Shown in pieces: positions 23,161 through 33,194 of a DNA stretch of 64,000 nt. The DNA comes from Sporopachydermia quercuum. Taxonomy: Eukaryota > Ascomycota > Sporopachydermiomycetes > Sporopachydermiales > Sporopachydermiaceae. Position numbers and translations under genes: made by a program. The notes beneath the pieces are model-generated. The model was not told the DNA's origin and ran no database searches. It saw only the letters and a program-made list of their open reading frames with translations. Position 1 is the first letter of the stretch. Every line of letters starts with the position of its first letter. The DNA lies in the NCBI GenBank assembly GCA_001599295.1, contig BCGN01000009.1, positions 664,413 to 728,412 on the forward strand, written 5' to 3'.

Positions 23161-25440
23161 TTATTCATTCAACAGCTTCTCGATATCAGAAACAACTAAT
23201 CTAAACCTTTGTTCCTTCTTATCTGCATCGCTGACCCAAGACCTCCATGACTTAACAATTTCACTACTCTTAGAATACTCAGGAAAGCCAAGAACCAACG
23301 TACCCAATGTAAATAACAACCGATAGCTTGCTTCTGAAGAAGTAGAAGACAATTTACTGCCATGAGCAACAAGGATCTTAAATATCTTCTCAGCTATTTC
23401 TGTTGACTTCAATATATATGCATCAACAGTGTAGTTGAGCAAAACAGTAGCTAGGGCAATGCTTCCCGGTCCATTCACAGAAATTGATGTCAAAACGTCT
23501 TCAAATATCTCAAATAAGAAGTTCAACAGACTTTCCCTATTTAATAAAGCAATACCCCAAGGAACTGTAAATAAATTAGCTATTACTCTCATAGACATCA
23601 TGAAATTATTAGCAACAGTGCCATCAATAACCCCTGGTTGCGTCAATAACAAGAAAAAGTTCTCTGGGCTTGATTCTAAGAACAAAACAACGATTCTGAA
23701 TAAATCAAGACCGATGACTTTTCTTGATGGGTCCCAATTCACTATAATCTTCGTTATAAAAGGCAATAATGATATAGAGCTAACATATGACTTCTCTTCA
23801 AGGGTGGTAATGATCTCTTTCAATTCATCCTCTGAGAAGTTGTTGGCCTCTGCAAAGTTGAACTTGGTTAAGCCTTTCTTCAAAGAATCCACTGATACTG
23901 ATTCAAATGATAGATATTTCGACTGGGGGATCACGTTTAGTTTCAAGTGCTTCTTCTCACCATCAGCAGAATGTTGCACAAGAGCACGATCAGCCTTTGT
24001 AGGAGGATTTGGTACTGGTTGAGAATTTGACCCTTCGTTCGCAGCAGTTCTAGTACTGGATCCGCCATGATATCCTGTGCCGTAAGAATTATCAACAGTG
24101 TTTGATAGATTTACCCCTGAAGTATTCTGAAGCAGAAAATTAACAATATCTTCTCTGTAAGATTGAGGCAAATCATTGGCTACTAAGAACTTGTCCGCAG
24201 TAGTATATGGATTATCGCTAACATTGTAAGGAAGTTTCAATGGTGGAGCACCATCTTTAATATCAACATCAAAAACATAATCATAGTATTGGCCTTCATA
24301 AAGTACCTTCTTATCAGAGCCAGCTCCCCCAGTGACATCACCGATTTTGATCCATGATCCGTAACTCCACTGATAAGCTTCCACTGTGCCAGTCTCTGAA
24401 AGGATCATTTTAATATCACCTTCTTTTGATCCTGGGTTCTTGAGACCTTCTGCACCTTCTAGTTTTGACTTATCTATACCTCCAGCTTCATTATCAGCGA
24501 CAGCATAATGAGAAACCAGATCATCGAACAGTTTGATTTGATCCTTGGAAGCCCAGCGAGATGAGTCCCTCGAAAAAACGTATATTCTGTTATCGCTGCC
24601 ACCGCAAGCAAAGTCACCATTGCTAGAGACAGCAGTGCACCATACAGAAACGCAAGGGAAAGAAATCACTTGAATACATTCACCGTTTGACCAAACTCTT
24701 ACTGTTCTATCCTCACCACTAGAAATTATCTCTCCAGAAGGTGTTGTAGATACTGAGTAGACAAAACTAGTATGTCCTTCTAATGTAGCAATAGGTGTAC
24801 CATCGAATGACCATACTTTGATAGTACCATCATTGGAACAACTAGCAAATGATGTGCCATCAGGCAATAGACACAATCCTCTAACAGGTTGAGTATGACC
24901 TTTGAACGTTTGAACTGTTTTCTCGCCTTTCCAGAGCTTTATCGTTGAATCAGCCGATCCTGTAAGAAATTCATCTTCTGATATAATCAAAACTGCCCAT
25001 ACACCTCCTTGGTGTCCCTGAAGAACATACGTAACATTAGGGATACTCCAAATACGAGCAGTGCCATCCCAGCTTCCACTGGCGACCAAATTGTCTTTTG
25101 CAGTTAGAGCACATACGTTATTCTCATGCCCAGCCAAATAAAATACAGGATCCATTAATTCGTCAGCCAGTGGCGTTACAGCTATAACACTATCTTGACC
25201 TCCTGATACAATGTACTCTACATCATCTTCAGTGATAGTAGTAACACTATTGACAAATCTATCACTTTTCCTGTTGATGGCGCTTTGCCAGTGCCTGGAA
25301 TCTTCGTTCTGCTGCCAAAGACGCACAGTTCCATCTCGTGATGCTGACACGATTCTGTTCGGAAGAGAGAAAGACAATGCCTTAACGTCTTGCTCGTGGC
25401 CTTCTAGGCTTGCACTTAGTTTGAATCTCGAGTCTGACAT
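23161..25440 (-). CDS. DOA1: Doa1/Ufd3 (PLAA), ubiquitin-binding Cdc48 cofactor
   Basis: 759 residues from ATG 25440, single exon. Seven WD40 repeats fill about residues 1-300, starting L-E-G-H-E-Q-D-V-K-A-L with recurrent G-H and W-D/W-S ends. The PFU ubiquitin-binding domain follows (about 345-450, with W-S-Y-G-S-W-I-K-I-G and G-Q-Y-Y-D-Y-V-F-D-V). The PUL armadillo domain that binds the Cdc48 C-terminus is at about 500-755. Doa1 maintains free ubiquitin and acts in endosomal and mitochondrial Cdc48 pathways. Length is close to the Saccharomyces protein (715). Confidence 0.95.
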   Translation of the reverse strand: MSDSRFKLSASLEGHEQDVKALSFSLPNRIVSASRDGTVRLWQQNEDSRHWQSAINRKSDRFVNSVTTITEDDVEYIVSGGQDSVIAVTPLADELMDPVFYLAGHENNVCALTAKDNLVASGSWDGTARIWSIPNVTYVLQGHQGGVWAVLIISEDEFLTGSADSTIKLWKGEKTVQTFKGHTQPVRGLCLLPDGTSFASCSNDGTIKVWSFDGTPIATLEGHTSFVYSVSTTPSGEIISSGEDRTVRVWSNGECIQVISFPCVSVWCTAVSSNGDFACGGSDNRIYVFSRDSSRWASKDQIKLFDDLVSHYAVADNEAGGIDKSKLEGAEGLKNPGSKEGDIKMILSETGTVEAYQWSYGSWIKIGDVTGGAGSDKKVLYEGQYYDYVFDVDIKDGAPPLKLPYNVSDNPYTTADKFLVANDLPQSYREDIVNFLLQNTSGVNLSNTVDNSYGTGYHGGSSTRTAANEGSNSQPVPNPPTKADRALVQHSADGEKKHLKLNVIPQSKYLSFESVSVDSLKKGLTKFNFAEANNFSEDELKEIITTLEEKSYVSSISLLPFITKIIVNWDPSRKVIGLDLFRIVVLFLESSPENFFLLLTQPGVIDGTVANNFMMSMRVIANLFTVPWGIALLNRESLLNFLFEIFEDVLTSISVNGPGSIALATVLLNYTVDAYILKSTEIAEKIFKILVAHGSKLSSTSSEASYRLLFTLGTLVLGFPEYSKSSEIVKSWRSWVSDADKKEQRFRLVVSDIEKLLNE

Positions 25441-26346
25441 TTCAGTGGAAATTAACGGAAATTAACGGAAATGAACAGAAATCAATGCAGAAAAATTGGA
25501 GATAATTCAAATTTCCGTTTGGTATCGAGAATCGTACTAAAAATATGAATTAAAAGCAGGATTTACCGATTAGCAGTACTATTCATATACAGTTAATTTT
25601 TGTTCTGTATACCTTTGCCTCCTCTCAACTGAATTAGTAACAGCCGGTTTTCAATATTCTACTTCAATTCTGTTGGGTCAAATATACTATTAGCTAGCTG
25701 GACTTGAGATTGAGTACACAAATGAATAGTAAAATATTGAAAATAACTACCAACAAGTAGTAATATTGAATGCTCTATTGCAAGAGCTTCTTCAATTGAG
25801 TTGGCAAGGTGTGTTCGATTCTTCGCCAGTTCCTACGTGGGCTTTGGGTCTCATTATGGAGATCCCTTAGGGTCTCATTTCACATAAGGTTTGAGATCTG
25901 GTCCTGTAATACACATTTAAGGTTTAAGGTTTAAACCTGTTTTTGAACTTTAAACTTCGTTTGGATTCTAGATTGACTTCTCGAAAAACAATTTGAAAGT
26001 AAGCGAAGGAAATAAGATTAGAAGAAAAGATAATAGCAGACAAGAAAGGATTTTGAGCAATATACAAGTTTTTGCATGATATTAAAAGGTTGAATATAAT
26101 CGAACAAGGGCCACGGTTATGGGTTAAATATGTGATGACGAATAGTTGAGGGATGATGGACATCAATGGAATAGTCACCTGTATAAACACAGAGTAACAA
26201 AAAAAAATCGAAGTCGTGATGATAAAGCAAACCGTAGTAANCGTTTCATTGGTGTAGTTATTTGTATAACAAAAATGCAACAGCTTGTTTAAATCATTAA
26301 TTTATTACTTTTACTGTTCTATATGTACTTTTGCTAATCAGGCTAC
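25441..26346. other. Intergenic, DOA1 upstream region
   Basis: 906 bp. It contains GGGTCTCATT twice (25846-25855 and 25870-25879) and a doubled TTTAAGGTTTAAGGTTTAAA element at 25918-25936, about 0.4-0.5 kb before DOA1. A 118-codon minus frame (25924-26280) starts with TTG and is not called. Confidence 0.55.
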
Positions 26347-27123
26347 CTAAACTAAAGCGACAACAGCGGCAATTAAACCAGCAGCGACCATACCCATAGG
26401 CAATTGGTTGGTATTGGCAAAGTCAGCGGATGAGCTGGTAGAAGCTTCGGAAGTAGTGGCAGAGGTTGCATCGGAGGTTGCAGTGGATTCACTATCGCTG
26501 TTATTGTATCCAGCAGCAGTAGAAGAAGAATCGTCGTGATGATGACCAGAAGCTGTAGAAGAGGAGTTACCGTGATCATGCCCAGAAGCAGCTGAAGAAG
26601 ATTCTTCGCTCTGTTCAAGAGAATCGTCATCCCCATCGGCGAAAACAGCAGAAACACCAGTGGAATTGGAGCATAAAGCAGCATAGTCGGTTTCTTCATC
26701 AGAAACAGTGATGTCTAAACAGTTGAAAAGGTAACCATCACCAGCAGCCATGGCAACCTGAATTGTAGCATTATCACCAATCTGCAAGCTTGATGGAAGA
26801 GTAAGGTCAGAAACACAGAAGTTGCCCGCACCAGTAATTTGGAATTCAGGGAGCAACAATGTGTCGAAATCATCATCAGTCAAACATTCAGCCTTAGTGC
26901 AGATGGAAATAGTAGTGAAAACTTCATCGTGAGAGTTGCTGACTGTGAGTGGAGTTCCACTAGGATTGAACAAAAATCTTGGTAAAACAACTGCGTTCTT
27001 ACCACCACAAGGAGATTCTGTTTGAGTATCGTGATTAGACCCTCTAGAACCTGGTTCAACAATGTTGAAATGCGCTAATGCTGATGAAGCAAATAACAGA
27101 CTGGCTAAAGCTACAACTTGCAT
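26347..27123 (-). CDS. Copper acquisition factor Bim1-like (X325/LPMO-like) GPI-anchored protein
   Basis: 258 residues using the ATG at 27123; the frame extends upstream only by a TTG, and this ATG gives a clean signal peptide. Residues 1-17 are the signal; cleavage after A-L-A leaves His18 as the new N-terminus, followed by F-N-I-V-E-P-G-S-R-G and P-C-G-G. This start plus a second histidine in S-N-S-H-D-E-V is the X325/Bim1 pattern, in which the amino-terminal histidine brace binds Cu(II). In Cryptococcus Bim1 acts in copper uptake, not in chitin or cellulose oxidation. After the domain come a His/Asp/Ser stalk with G-H-D-H-G and G-H-H-H-D-D, a Ser/Thr stretch and a hydrophobic GPI signal. 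The domain call is from sequence pattern; function is inferred. Confidence 0.82.
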   Translation of the reverse strand: MQVVALASLLFASSALAHFNIVEPGSRGSNHDTQTESPCGGKNAVVLPRFLFNPSGTPLTVSNSHDEVFTTISICTKAECLTDDDFDTLLLPEFQITGAGNFCVSDLTLPSSLQIGDNATIQVAMAAGDGYLFNCLDITVSDEETDYAALCSNSTGVSAVFADGDDDSLEQSEESSSAASGHDHGNSSSTASGHHHDDSSSTAAGYNNSDSESTATSDATSATTSEASTSSSADFANTNQLPMGMVAAGLIAAVVALV

Positions 27124-28631
27124 TTTGGTGGTTTCTATATTATTCAAATTATTGAATTATGTATTTTCCGTTACTTCAAGTTTAACTTCCAAGTAGCAAG
27201 TAATTGGTCAATCCACCTACTTGCTTTTCTTCTTTCAATATAATNTGCCAAATAATCTAAACTGTCAAGGCTTCTTTCCTTCCTATTATATATCATTTCC
27301 TCTCCTATCATCGTTTCCTCGCTTCCTACACATTTCAATCTTTTCAATCTCCATCCCCGAGAAAAGGTTCTCTTTTCACCAAACTGTCTTTAAGTTTATC
27401 CAAACTTTATGCTAAACTTCCAACTTAAATCGAAAATGAGCAATTTAAGTCAATATTATTAACCTGTTATAGACGTGTTTCCAGGCCACTGCTGGATTAA
27501 TGGTGAGAATAGAAAGACAAGTTTAGAAGAATATGCTCGTTTTCTCTCAAGAGGGTAGTAACTTTGAATGAGCAAAGGCTTAAATTAACTTGTTTGATTA
27601 TAATGGGATTGAGAGATGGGATTGAGCAAATATTCTAGGATGGAAATTGGAGCTGTCTGGGAATTTCTTGATAGGAAAGCTGAATTAGGAAGGGAAAGGG
27701 AAAGGAAGGGAGATAGTTGCTTCGGTAAGGGAATTGAGTGAAATATGGAGAGTGAATGGATGGAGATCAAGTTTTTCTGAAGGTAATTGGGAGATGAAAG
27801 CTGGAATTAAATACGTTAAGAATAATAAGAATAATGATGAGAATAAGAGAAGATCATTTGATCGTTAGAATGTATAATTTGGCAGTGAGGGAATTCGTGA
27901 AAGTATGAAATATGAGAGCGTTTTAATATGTAGATAAATCAATTGATAGTATTGTTGTGAGTTGTTGAATGGATTGGAGTAGTTTCATTGTAAGAGCCAT
28001 TAGGTTATTTCGAAACGAATCAACATAAAAGAGAGGTAAGATAATTCAGCTCTTGACAGTAATTGTACCTTTTTATATATGCGATAGGTTGAATTGAAGG
28101 AAGAACAAACGATTGATGAAGATTATAGAAAAGAAGGAATTGCAATTTAGAAAGTTTCACTGAAAGTTTTAGGAAACGACTTTAAGGTAAACTAAAAGAA
28201 GCGTGGATGTTTCTTGGAAAATCTAAACAATGGAGTTCGGTGATTAAAATGGAGAGTTGTTGGTAGTATCATGGCCAGACCAGAAGGTGCATCTAAGAGT
28301 TGTGGGCTAAGAAGGAGAAAAGCATGAGGAACAGATTAATGGCATCCCATTTGGTTGCTTTATTGATTTGATATTGAGTTATTGAGTTCTTTTGTAGATT
28401 ACCCACCAGGTTCTCATGAATCATGCATTATACAGTAAAATTACTAAACAATGAGAACCATTCAAATACTCTTACAAGACTTGCTACTATCAATTATTGA
28501 TCTCTCATGAGAGATCACATACAACGCAGCAATCATCAAAGTGTCATAACTAATATTAAAAATAAAGAACCTATACAAGACATTTCAGTTCAATGAACTG
28601 AAGAAAGCATTATTACTAAACATCCCATTAA
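27124..28631. other. Intergenic, promoter of the Bim1-like gene
   Basis: 1.5 kb without a supported gene apart from the TATA candidate. The 27.2-27.4 kb part is pyrimidine-rich on the plus strand; the rest is purine-rich and AT-rich. Confidence 0.55.
27285..27292 (-). promoter_or_regulatory. Candidate TATA box of the Bim1-like gene
   Basis: On the minus strand the bases read TATATAAT, about 165 bp upstream of the ATG at 27123. Confidence 0.4.
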
Positions 28632-29092
28632 CTAATTTCCAGAACAGCAGCCTGAACCTGATACACCAGAAGATTTTGCTGTTTTGATTGTATCATTATC
28701 CCCTAATTCTGTATATTGATGGATATTTAAAACTATGAAACCGTTAGTAACTGAGCTTGAAAAAAGATCTTGATTTTGAAGTTTTGATTATGTTCAGTCA
28801 AAAGTATTCAAAAGAGTTACTTACGATATCGTTCTTCTTGGTCGCTAACTTTTTGTCCTTGAACAACATTTGACCTCAAAAACTGAGCTACGTCTGCAAC
28901 ATGCTGTAATCTGCCTTGGATTTCGAGCTTTTCCGTTTCACCTTCGGAAGGTAAGTTCCTTGAATCATCAAAGCCTGATCTCAATGCTTGTCGTGCACCC
29001 GTAAGCATTGTGATATCTTTGCCGAAGGCTACTTTTGTAGCTCTTAAAACGTCACGATAAGTACGGAGAATGTTTCTTGAATGTGCCGACAT
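28632..29092 (-). CDS. MZM1: Mzm1 (LYRM7), complex III assembly LYR protein, two exons
   Basis: Exons 28825-29092 and 28632-28732 join to 369 nt, 122 residues, almost exactly the yeast length (123). The intron is 92 nt with donor GTAAGT, branch TACTAAC (28743-28749) and acceptor TAG. Mzm1 is a mitochondrial matrix chaperone for the Rieske Fe-S protein Rip1. The LYR region reads L-R-T-Y-R near the N-terminus, followed by helices with V-A-F-G-K-D. Exon 2 supplies the conserved E-L-G-D-N-D-T-I-K segment that proves the splice. It ends S-G-C-C-S-G-N. Without splicing the frame would stop two codons past the donor and lose this conserved end. Confidence 0.9.
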
Positions 29093-30004
29093 GTTAATGA
29101 TAAAATACTGGCGGTGGATTGAATTTTCGTTGTGTTATTCTGATTGTTCTAGCAATATTACTGGTATGCTATCTGTTTGACCTGATGAGCTGCGGTTCCT
29201 TTGTTTCTTCTTCTGGTTGATTATAACCAAGAAATGAGTATTGTAATCACCTAGGGCCACAACATGCACTGATCGCTATTCGCTATTGGCTATTCACTGT
29301 TTAAACGTTCAAACACAGTTAGCTCTTTTTCTTATTCTTATACTACCATCTGCTGAGTTGTTGTCAACTCAGTGATGTGTCTATTGCTATAATAGATATA
29401 TATTGAGCATTCCAAATTGTTTCTTTTACTTTCCATAGTATAGCATAATTTCTATCCATTCACATCTTCTCCTATAAAATCAAGAATATTACTAAGTCTC
29501 TTGATGAATGGTTTCCGATTTTATAGTTACCCTACTTTAACCATCTATATAATTATTTTTGATTATGTAATTATGAAATGTTGTTTTCACGTAGATTGAG
29601 TAATTATCGGAGATGATGAAACTGCATAATTTCCACTTTAAATGTTCCCCGCAAAGTCTCAATGCTTATTAGTGCCATCATATTGAATCATACCAATTGA
29701 TCATCAACACAGGAAACGTCCTAGATAGATAGGAATAAGAACTGTTTTACTGAGATATATAGGAACTCAATTACTTTTCTTATTTTTAGATTGTTTATAC
29801 AAGGATTATCGCACCTTTCAGCTGTATTTTTTTTCATAGCGGGAGAAAGTTCAAACTACAATTTGGCTGTTTGAACTGGTTACATCATTGAACAAGAGAC
29901 AATAGGTTAAAAGGCAATTGTAGTAGCGTTTGATCTAAAGGACTTTAACAGATTTTTGTATCCAACTAATTTACCCTGGAATCCAGTAATTGAAGTTTGC
30001 TGAA
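29093..30004. other. Divergent promoter region of MZM1 and ETR1
   Basis: 912 bp shared 5' region of two nuclear genes for mitochondrial proteins. AT-rich with no gene; no specific factor site could be named. Confidence 0.55.
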
Positions 30005-31222
30005 ATGTTTGCCCTTAAACAATTTGTGGTGATTAACGCTAGAGGCAGCATTGCTCGCTCAAGAGCGGTTAGAACTACTGCTCAATTGATGCAATTAAGA
30101 AAGGTATCGGCACAAGCTTTAGTTTATTCTTCTTATGGTCCCCCTTTGGATGTTCTAAAGCTTCATTCTTTTGAGATCAATGAGAAGAACTTGAAATCCA
30201 ATGAGGTGCTTATTCAAGGACTTGCCTATCCTATCAATCCAGCTGACATTAATCAAATTGAAGGTGTGTACCCTTCGAGACCTCCCATGACCCAGGAATT
30301 AGGAACTGAAGAACCAGTAGCTGTTCCTGGTAATGAAGGTTTGTTCAAAGTGATTGCCGTTGGCTCTAGTGTATCAGGTTTCTCAGTGGGCGACTGGGTA
30401 TTACCTAAACTTCCTAACTTTGGTACTTGGAGAAGTCATGCCTTGACATCTGATGAGGAGATTATCAAGATCGACACAACCCCCGTTGAACGTCAAGTGA
30501 AAGATCTTTCTATCAATACATGTGCCACAGTTTCTGTCAATCCTTGTACAGCATATCAAATGCTGAAGTCTTTCGTTGATCTGAAGCCCGGTGACTGGTT
30601 TATTCAAAACGGTGGAAATTCTGGCGTTGGTAGAGCAGCTATCCAACTAGGTAAAATATTTGGATATAATTCCATTTCCGTTGTTAGATCTAGAGACAAC
30701 TTGGAAGAATTGAAGCAAGATTTGTATGATTTAGGTGCAACCCATGTTATCACTGAAGAGGAATCGAGCGATAAGGCATTTGGTGGAACTGTCAAGCAAT
30801 GGTTAAAGGATTCTAAGGCCAAGGGATCTAGCGGAGAAATCAAACTTGCTCTTAATTGTGTTGGTGGTAAGTCTTCTACTAACATTGCTAGAAAATTGTC
30901 TTCAAATGGACATTTGGTTACTTATGGTGGCATGTCTAAACAACCTATCATTTTACCAACATCAGTATTCATTTTCAAAAATATCACTTGTCACGGTTAC
31001 TGGCTTACTGAGTTCACTAAGAAAGATCCTGTTGCCAAGAAAGAAAATATCAATGAGATTTTGAAGTTGATCAAAACTGGTCAATTCAAAGATGTCCCTG
31101 TTGAAGAAAAATCATTTGAATTGAATGGCACACCTGAAGCTAATCTTGAGGTAGCAAAGGAAGCACTTAACAGGGCAATGAAAGGCTTCAGCGGAAAGAA
31201 ACAGTTGGTTGTATTCAAGTAG
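30005..31222 (+). CDS. ETR1: Mitochondrial 2-enoyl thioester reductase Etr1 (MECR)
   Basis: 405 residues from ATG 30005; an upstream TTG at 29990 is in frame but not a likely start. It performs the last step of mitochondrial type II fatty acid synthesis, NADPH-dependent reduction of trans-2-enoyl-ACP, needed for lipoic acid and respiration. Residues 1-35 are rich in Arg/Ala/Ser without acids, a mitochondrial presequence. The catalytic tyrosine is Y89 in the I-N-Q-I-E-G-V-Y-P-S motif. The nucleotide-binding motif is N-G-G-N-S-G-V-G-R-A, and N-C-V-G-G-K-S-S and Y-G-G-M-S follow as in the Candida tropicalis enzyme. Several CTG codons fall at conserved leucines. Divergent from MZM1. Confidence 0.95.
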   Translation: MFALKQFVVINARGSIARSRAVRTTAQLMQLRKVSAQALVYSSYGPPLDVLKLHSFEINEKNLKSNEVLIQGLAYPINPADINQIEGVYPSRPPMTQELGTEEPVAVPGNEGLFKVIAVGSSVSGFSVGDWVLPKLPNFGTWRSHALTSDEEIIKIDTTPVERQVKDLSINTCATVSVNPCTAYQMLKSFVDLKPGDWFIQNGGNSGVGRAAIQLGKIFGYNSISVVRSRDNLEELKQDLYDLGATHVITEEESSDKAFGGTVKQWLKDSKAKGSSGEIKLALNCVGGKSSTNIARKLSSNGHLVTYGGMSKQPIILPTSVFIFKNITCHGYWLTEFTKKDPVAKKENINEILKLIKTGQFKDVPVEEKSFELNGTPEANLEVAKEALNRAMKGFSGKKQLVVFK

Positions 31223-31500
31223 ATATAGATGGTGAACACTCACTTACATAAACGTACAATTTTATAATATTTTAATATATTAGTAAATCTATTTGAACAT
31301 TTTCAAGCATTCAGTACCTAAAGCCCAAATAATAAAGTCCTCACAAATGAATAACTCTCCAACACAGCCCCAAAAGAATAGGAAAAAAGTAAAAAGTTTG
31401 ATATAGAAATAAAAATCTGAGTATACGCAGTTATATAAGTGCTATTCAGTCAAGTGTTTCTGGCCTCCTATTTCTAGATAACTGGTGAGTAATATGATGT

Positions 31501-31977
31501 CTAGAAAGAAACTGATCCTTCCAAACAGGTGATCAATTGTTTAGTAGTAGTGAAAGCTCTAGCCTTAACGCTATATTTTCCAGGTGGAACTTCCTTAGGA
31601 ATGGTAACACTTCTAGTCAATTCCCTGACACCTGCGGCTATAGGACATCCTAAAACTTCTCTATCGATATTTGCTGTTTGTTCACATAAATCAACTGATG
31701 TCTTCAATAATGTGATGAATCCATACTTAACTTCCACTTCAAGGTAAGAACCAGGATCTATGTCATTCAAAAGTTCCGCATTCAAAGAAATGGTAAGATC
31801 TTCTCCTTTCACAGGTGGATTTGGTGATAATTCTAGCATATTGATTGTCAATATTTGCTCCTCTGCAAGGTCACATAATGATAAAGGACTGCTGGACTCT
31901 TGGAAAGGTGTCTGTAGTGCTGAGCATGTTACACCAGCAGCGAAAACAAAACTGCCTATTAATCTTGATAATAACAT
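31501..31977 (-). CDS. NPC2: Npc2-like sterol/phospholipid transfer protein (ML domain)
   Basis: 158 residues from ATG 31977. A signal peptide covers about residues 1-20. The ML (MD-2-related lipid recognition) beta sandwich follows: L-C-D-L near residue 34, P-P-V-K-G-E-D-L-T-I, a V-E-V-K-Y-G strand, the pair C-E-Q and G-C-P-I, then P-P-G-K-Y-S-V-K-A-R-A and a final cysteine in I-T-C-L-E-G. In yeast Npc2 is a vacuolar lumen protein that hands sterols to Ncr1; the fungal orthologue was first described as a PG/PI transfer protein. Stops of ETR1 and this gene face each other 278 bp apart. A pair of CACGTG boxes lies upstream. Confidence 0.9.
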   Translation of the reverse strand: MLLSRLIGSFVFAAGVTCSALQTPFQESSSPLSLCDLAEEQILTINMLELSPNPPVKGEDLTISLNAELLNDIDPGSYLEVEVKYGFITLLKTSVDLCEQTANIDREVLGCPIAAGVRELTRSVTIPKEVPPGKYSVKARAFTTTKQLITCLEGSVSF

Positions 31978-32591
31978 ATTGATTGATTGGATTGATTTGT
32001 GTACTGATCAGAATATTGATTGATTGTTAATTCTGAGTTGGTCTGCGATAAATCTGAATAATGTTAACCTTAATTAAATTTTCAGCAAGTAGTTCTTAAA
32101 AGTATTACTTTTAGTATCAAACAAATAACTGACGTTAATTTCTCTAAAAACAGCTACCTCCTATATAATTTCTATATCCTGTCTATTCGGATTCATCAGT
32201 TGAGAGAATATCTTTGATTCTGCAATAGAAGTAGTGATAGTAAAAGGCCTTCCTGTTGGTGAGGGAAAAAGGTCATTTTTTAAATAAAGACACTTTTAAC
32301 ATGTACATTGTTATTGTGATTATGTCATCTTCTAGCTTTTTACTGCACGTGAGTTATCACGTGTCGGTCGACTTTAGCCTCGATTACCAGTTGATCAGAC
32401 ATCTAGAATATATAAATCTGGAACAACTATTCGATTTAATGGCATTAGGTTGTAGATATACAATTTCTCCTATTAGAATTAAAAGCACAACTATTTGGGA
32501 TAATTATATGCTGAAAGATTTCAGTGATGGTCTGAGTAGGTGCAAAATGTCTATTGTACAGTCAAGTCTAAGTAGTCATTAGTTATTAGCA
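31978..32591. other. Intergenic, NPC2 upstream region
   Basis: 614 bp. A 108-codon plus frame (32256-32582) begins with TTG and has no recognisable domain. It also overlaps the inverted CACGTG pair, so I treat the region as promoter. Confidence 0.55.
32346..32363. promoter_or_regulatory. Inverted pair of E-boxes (CACGTGA-gtta-TCACGTG)
   Basis: Two CACGTG cores form a perfect 7-bp inverted repeat with a 4-bp spacer, about 370 bp upstream of the NPC2-like ATG. CACGTG is the site of yeast bHLH factors such as Cbf1, Pho4 or Tye7. Which factor acts here is not known. Confidence 0.5.
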
Positions 32592-33194
32592 TTAGTCCCA
32601 ATCATCAAAGACTGATTGACTAGCTTTTTTGGCTTGATAATTGTCATAATTCTCTTCTCCTTCAGTAGTTGGCTCCTCATCGTTTTCTTTGCTTCCGGTG
32701 TCTATTACGGGAAGACTTCCGGGAAGACTTCCGAGATGACTTCCAGCTCTTTCGTCGCTATGTATCCCGACTTTTGCTTCCATGCTTTCTTTTGTTGATT
32801 CAGCTAATTTTCCCGCCTTCAGCTTCTTGAGGTTTTCAATACTTTTCCGTAGTCTCTTTAGCATATCTACTTTCTCGTATAACTTTTCCTGTTCTCTGAT
32901 TTCTTGATAGATTTTGTCTTTTGAATCTTCTATTTCATATTTCCGTGATAGTTCTACTTTCTCTGCTTCTGTTTGTTTTTCTTTTCTTTGAATAGTGGGT
33001 TCGCCAAACACAGAAGCCTCGGACTCTATAACCGTAGCAGCGGATCCATGTGATGCAGTTGGAGTCTTATTGTTTTCTAGTGATTCAATTTCCTTAGTAA
33101 AGGTACTCCATTCTTCCTCCAAGTCTGAATTCGTAGTTTTGCCGGAAGGGCTCTCCGTTATCACTGAATCAGCTTTCCTTTTCTTGTCACTCAT
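32592..33194 (-). CDS. Hypothetical acidic coiled-coil protein
   Basis: 200 residues from ATG 33194; the frame runs to a GTG upstream but this ATG is the first. The N-terminus is basic (D-K-K-R-K). L-E-E-E-W-S-T-F-T-K-E-I-E-S-L-E lies near residue 31, a charged coiled coil runs from about 80 to 135 (I-Y-Q-E-I-R-E-Q-E-K-L-Y-E-K-V-D-M-L-K-R-L-R), and an acidic tail ends V-F-D-D-W-D. The W-x-x-F-x-K-E-I plus coiled-coil layout recalls the C-terminal half of ZNF830/CCDC16-type spliceosome factors, but no zinc finger is present and the resemblance is weak. A fourfold G-S-L-G/G-S-L-P motif sits near residue 160. Confidence 0.7.
   Translation of the reverse strand: MSDKKRKADSVITESPSGKTTNSDLEEEWSTFTKEIESLENNKTPTASHGSAATVIESEASVFGEPTIQRKEKQTEAEKVELSRKYEIEDSKDKIYQEIREQEKLYEKVDMLKRLRKSIENLKKLKAGKLAESTKESMEAKVGIHSDERAGSHLGSLPGSLPVIDTGSKENDEEPTTEGEENYDNYQAKKASQSVFDDWD

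Noticed and set aside
25924-26280. 118-codon minus frame with hydrophobic segments
   Set aside because: TTG start; Phe/Ile content follows from AT-rich DNA.
32346-32363. CDEI-like RTCACGTG as a point centromere
   Set aside because: No AT-rich CDEII of the right length followed by a CDEIII motif; point centromeres are confined to Saccharomycetaceae.
32256-32582. 108-codon plus frame upstream of NPC2
   Set aside because: TTG start, overlaps an inverted CACGTG regulatory pair, no domain.
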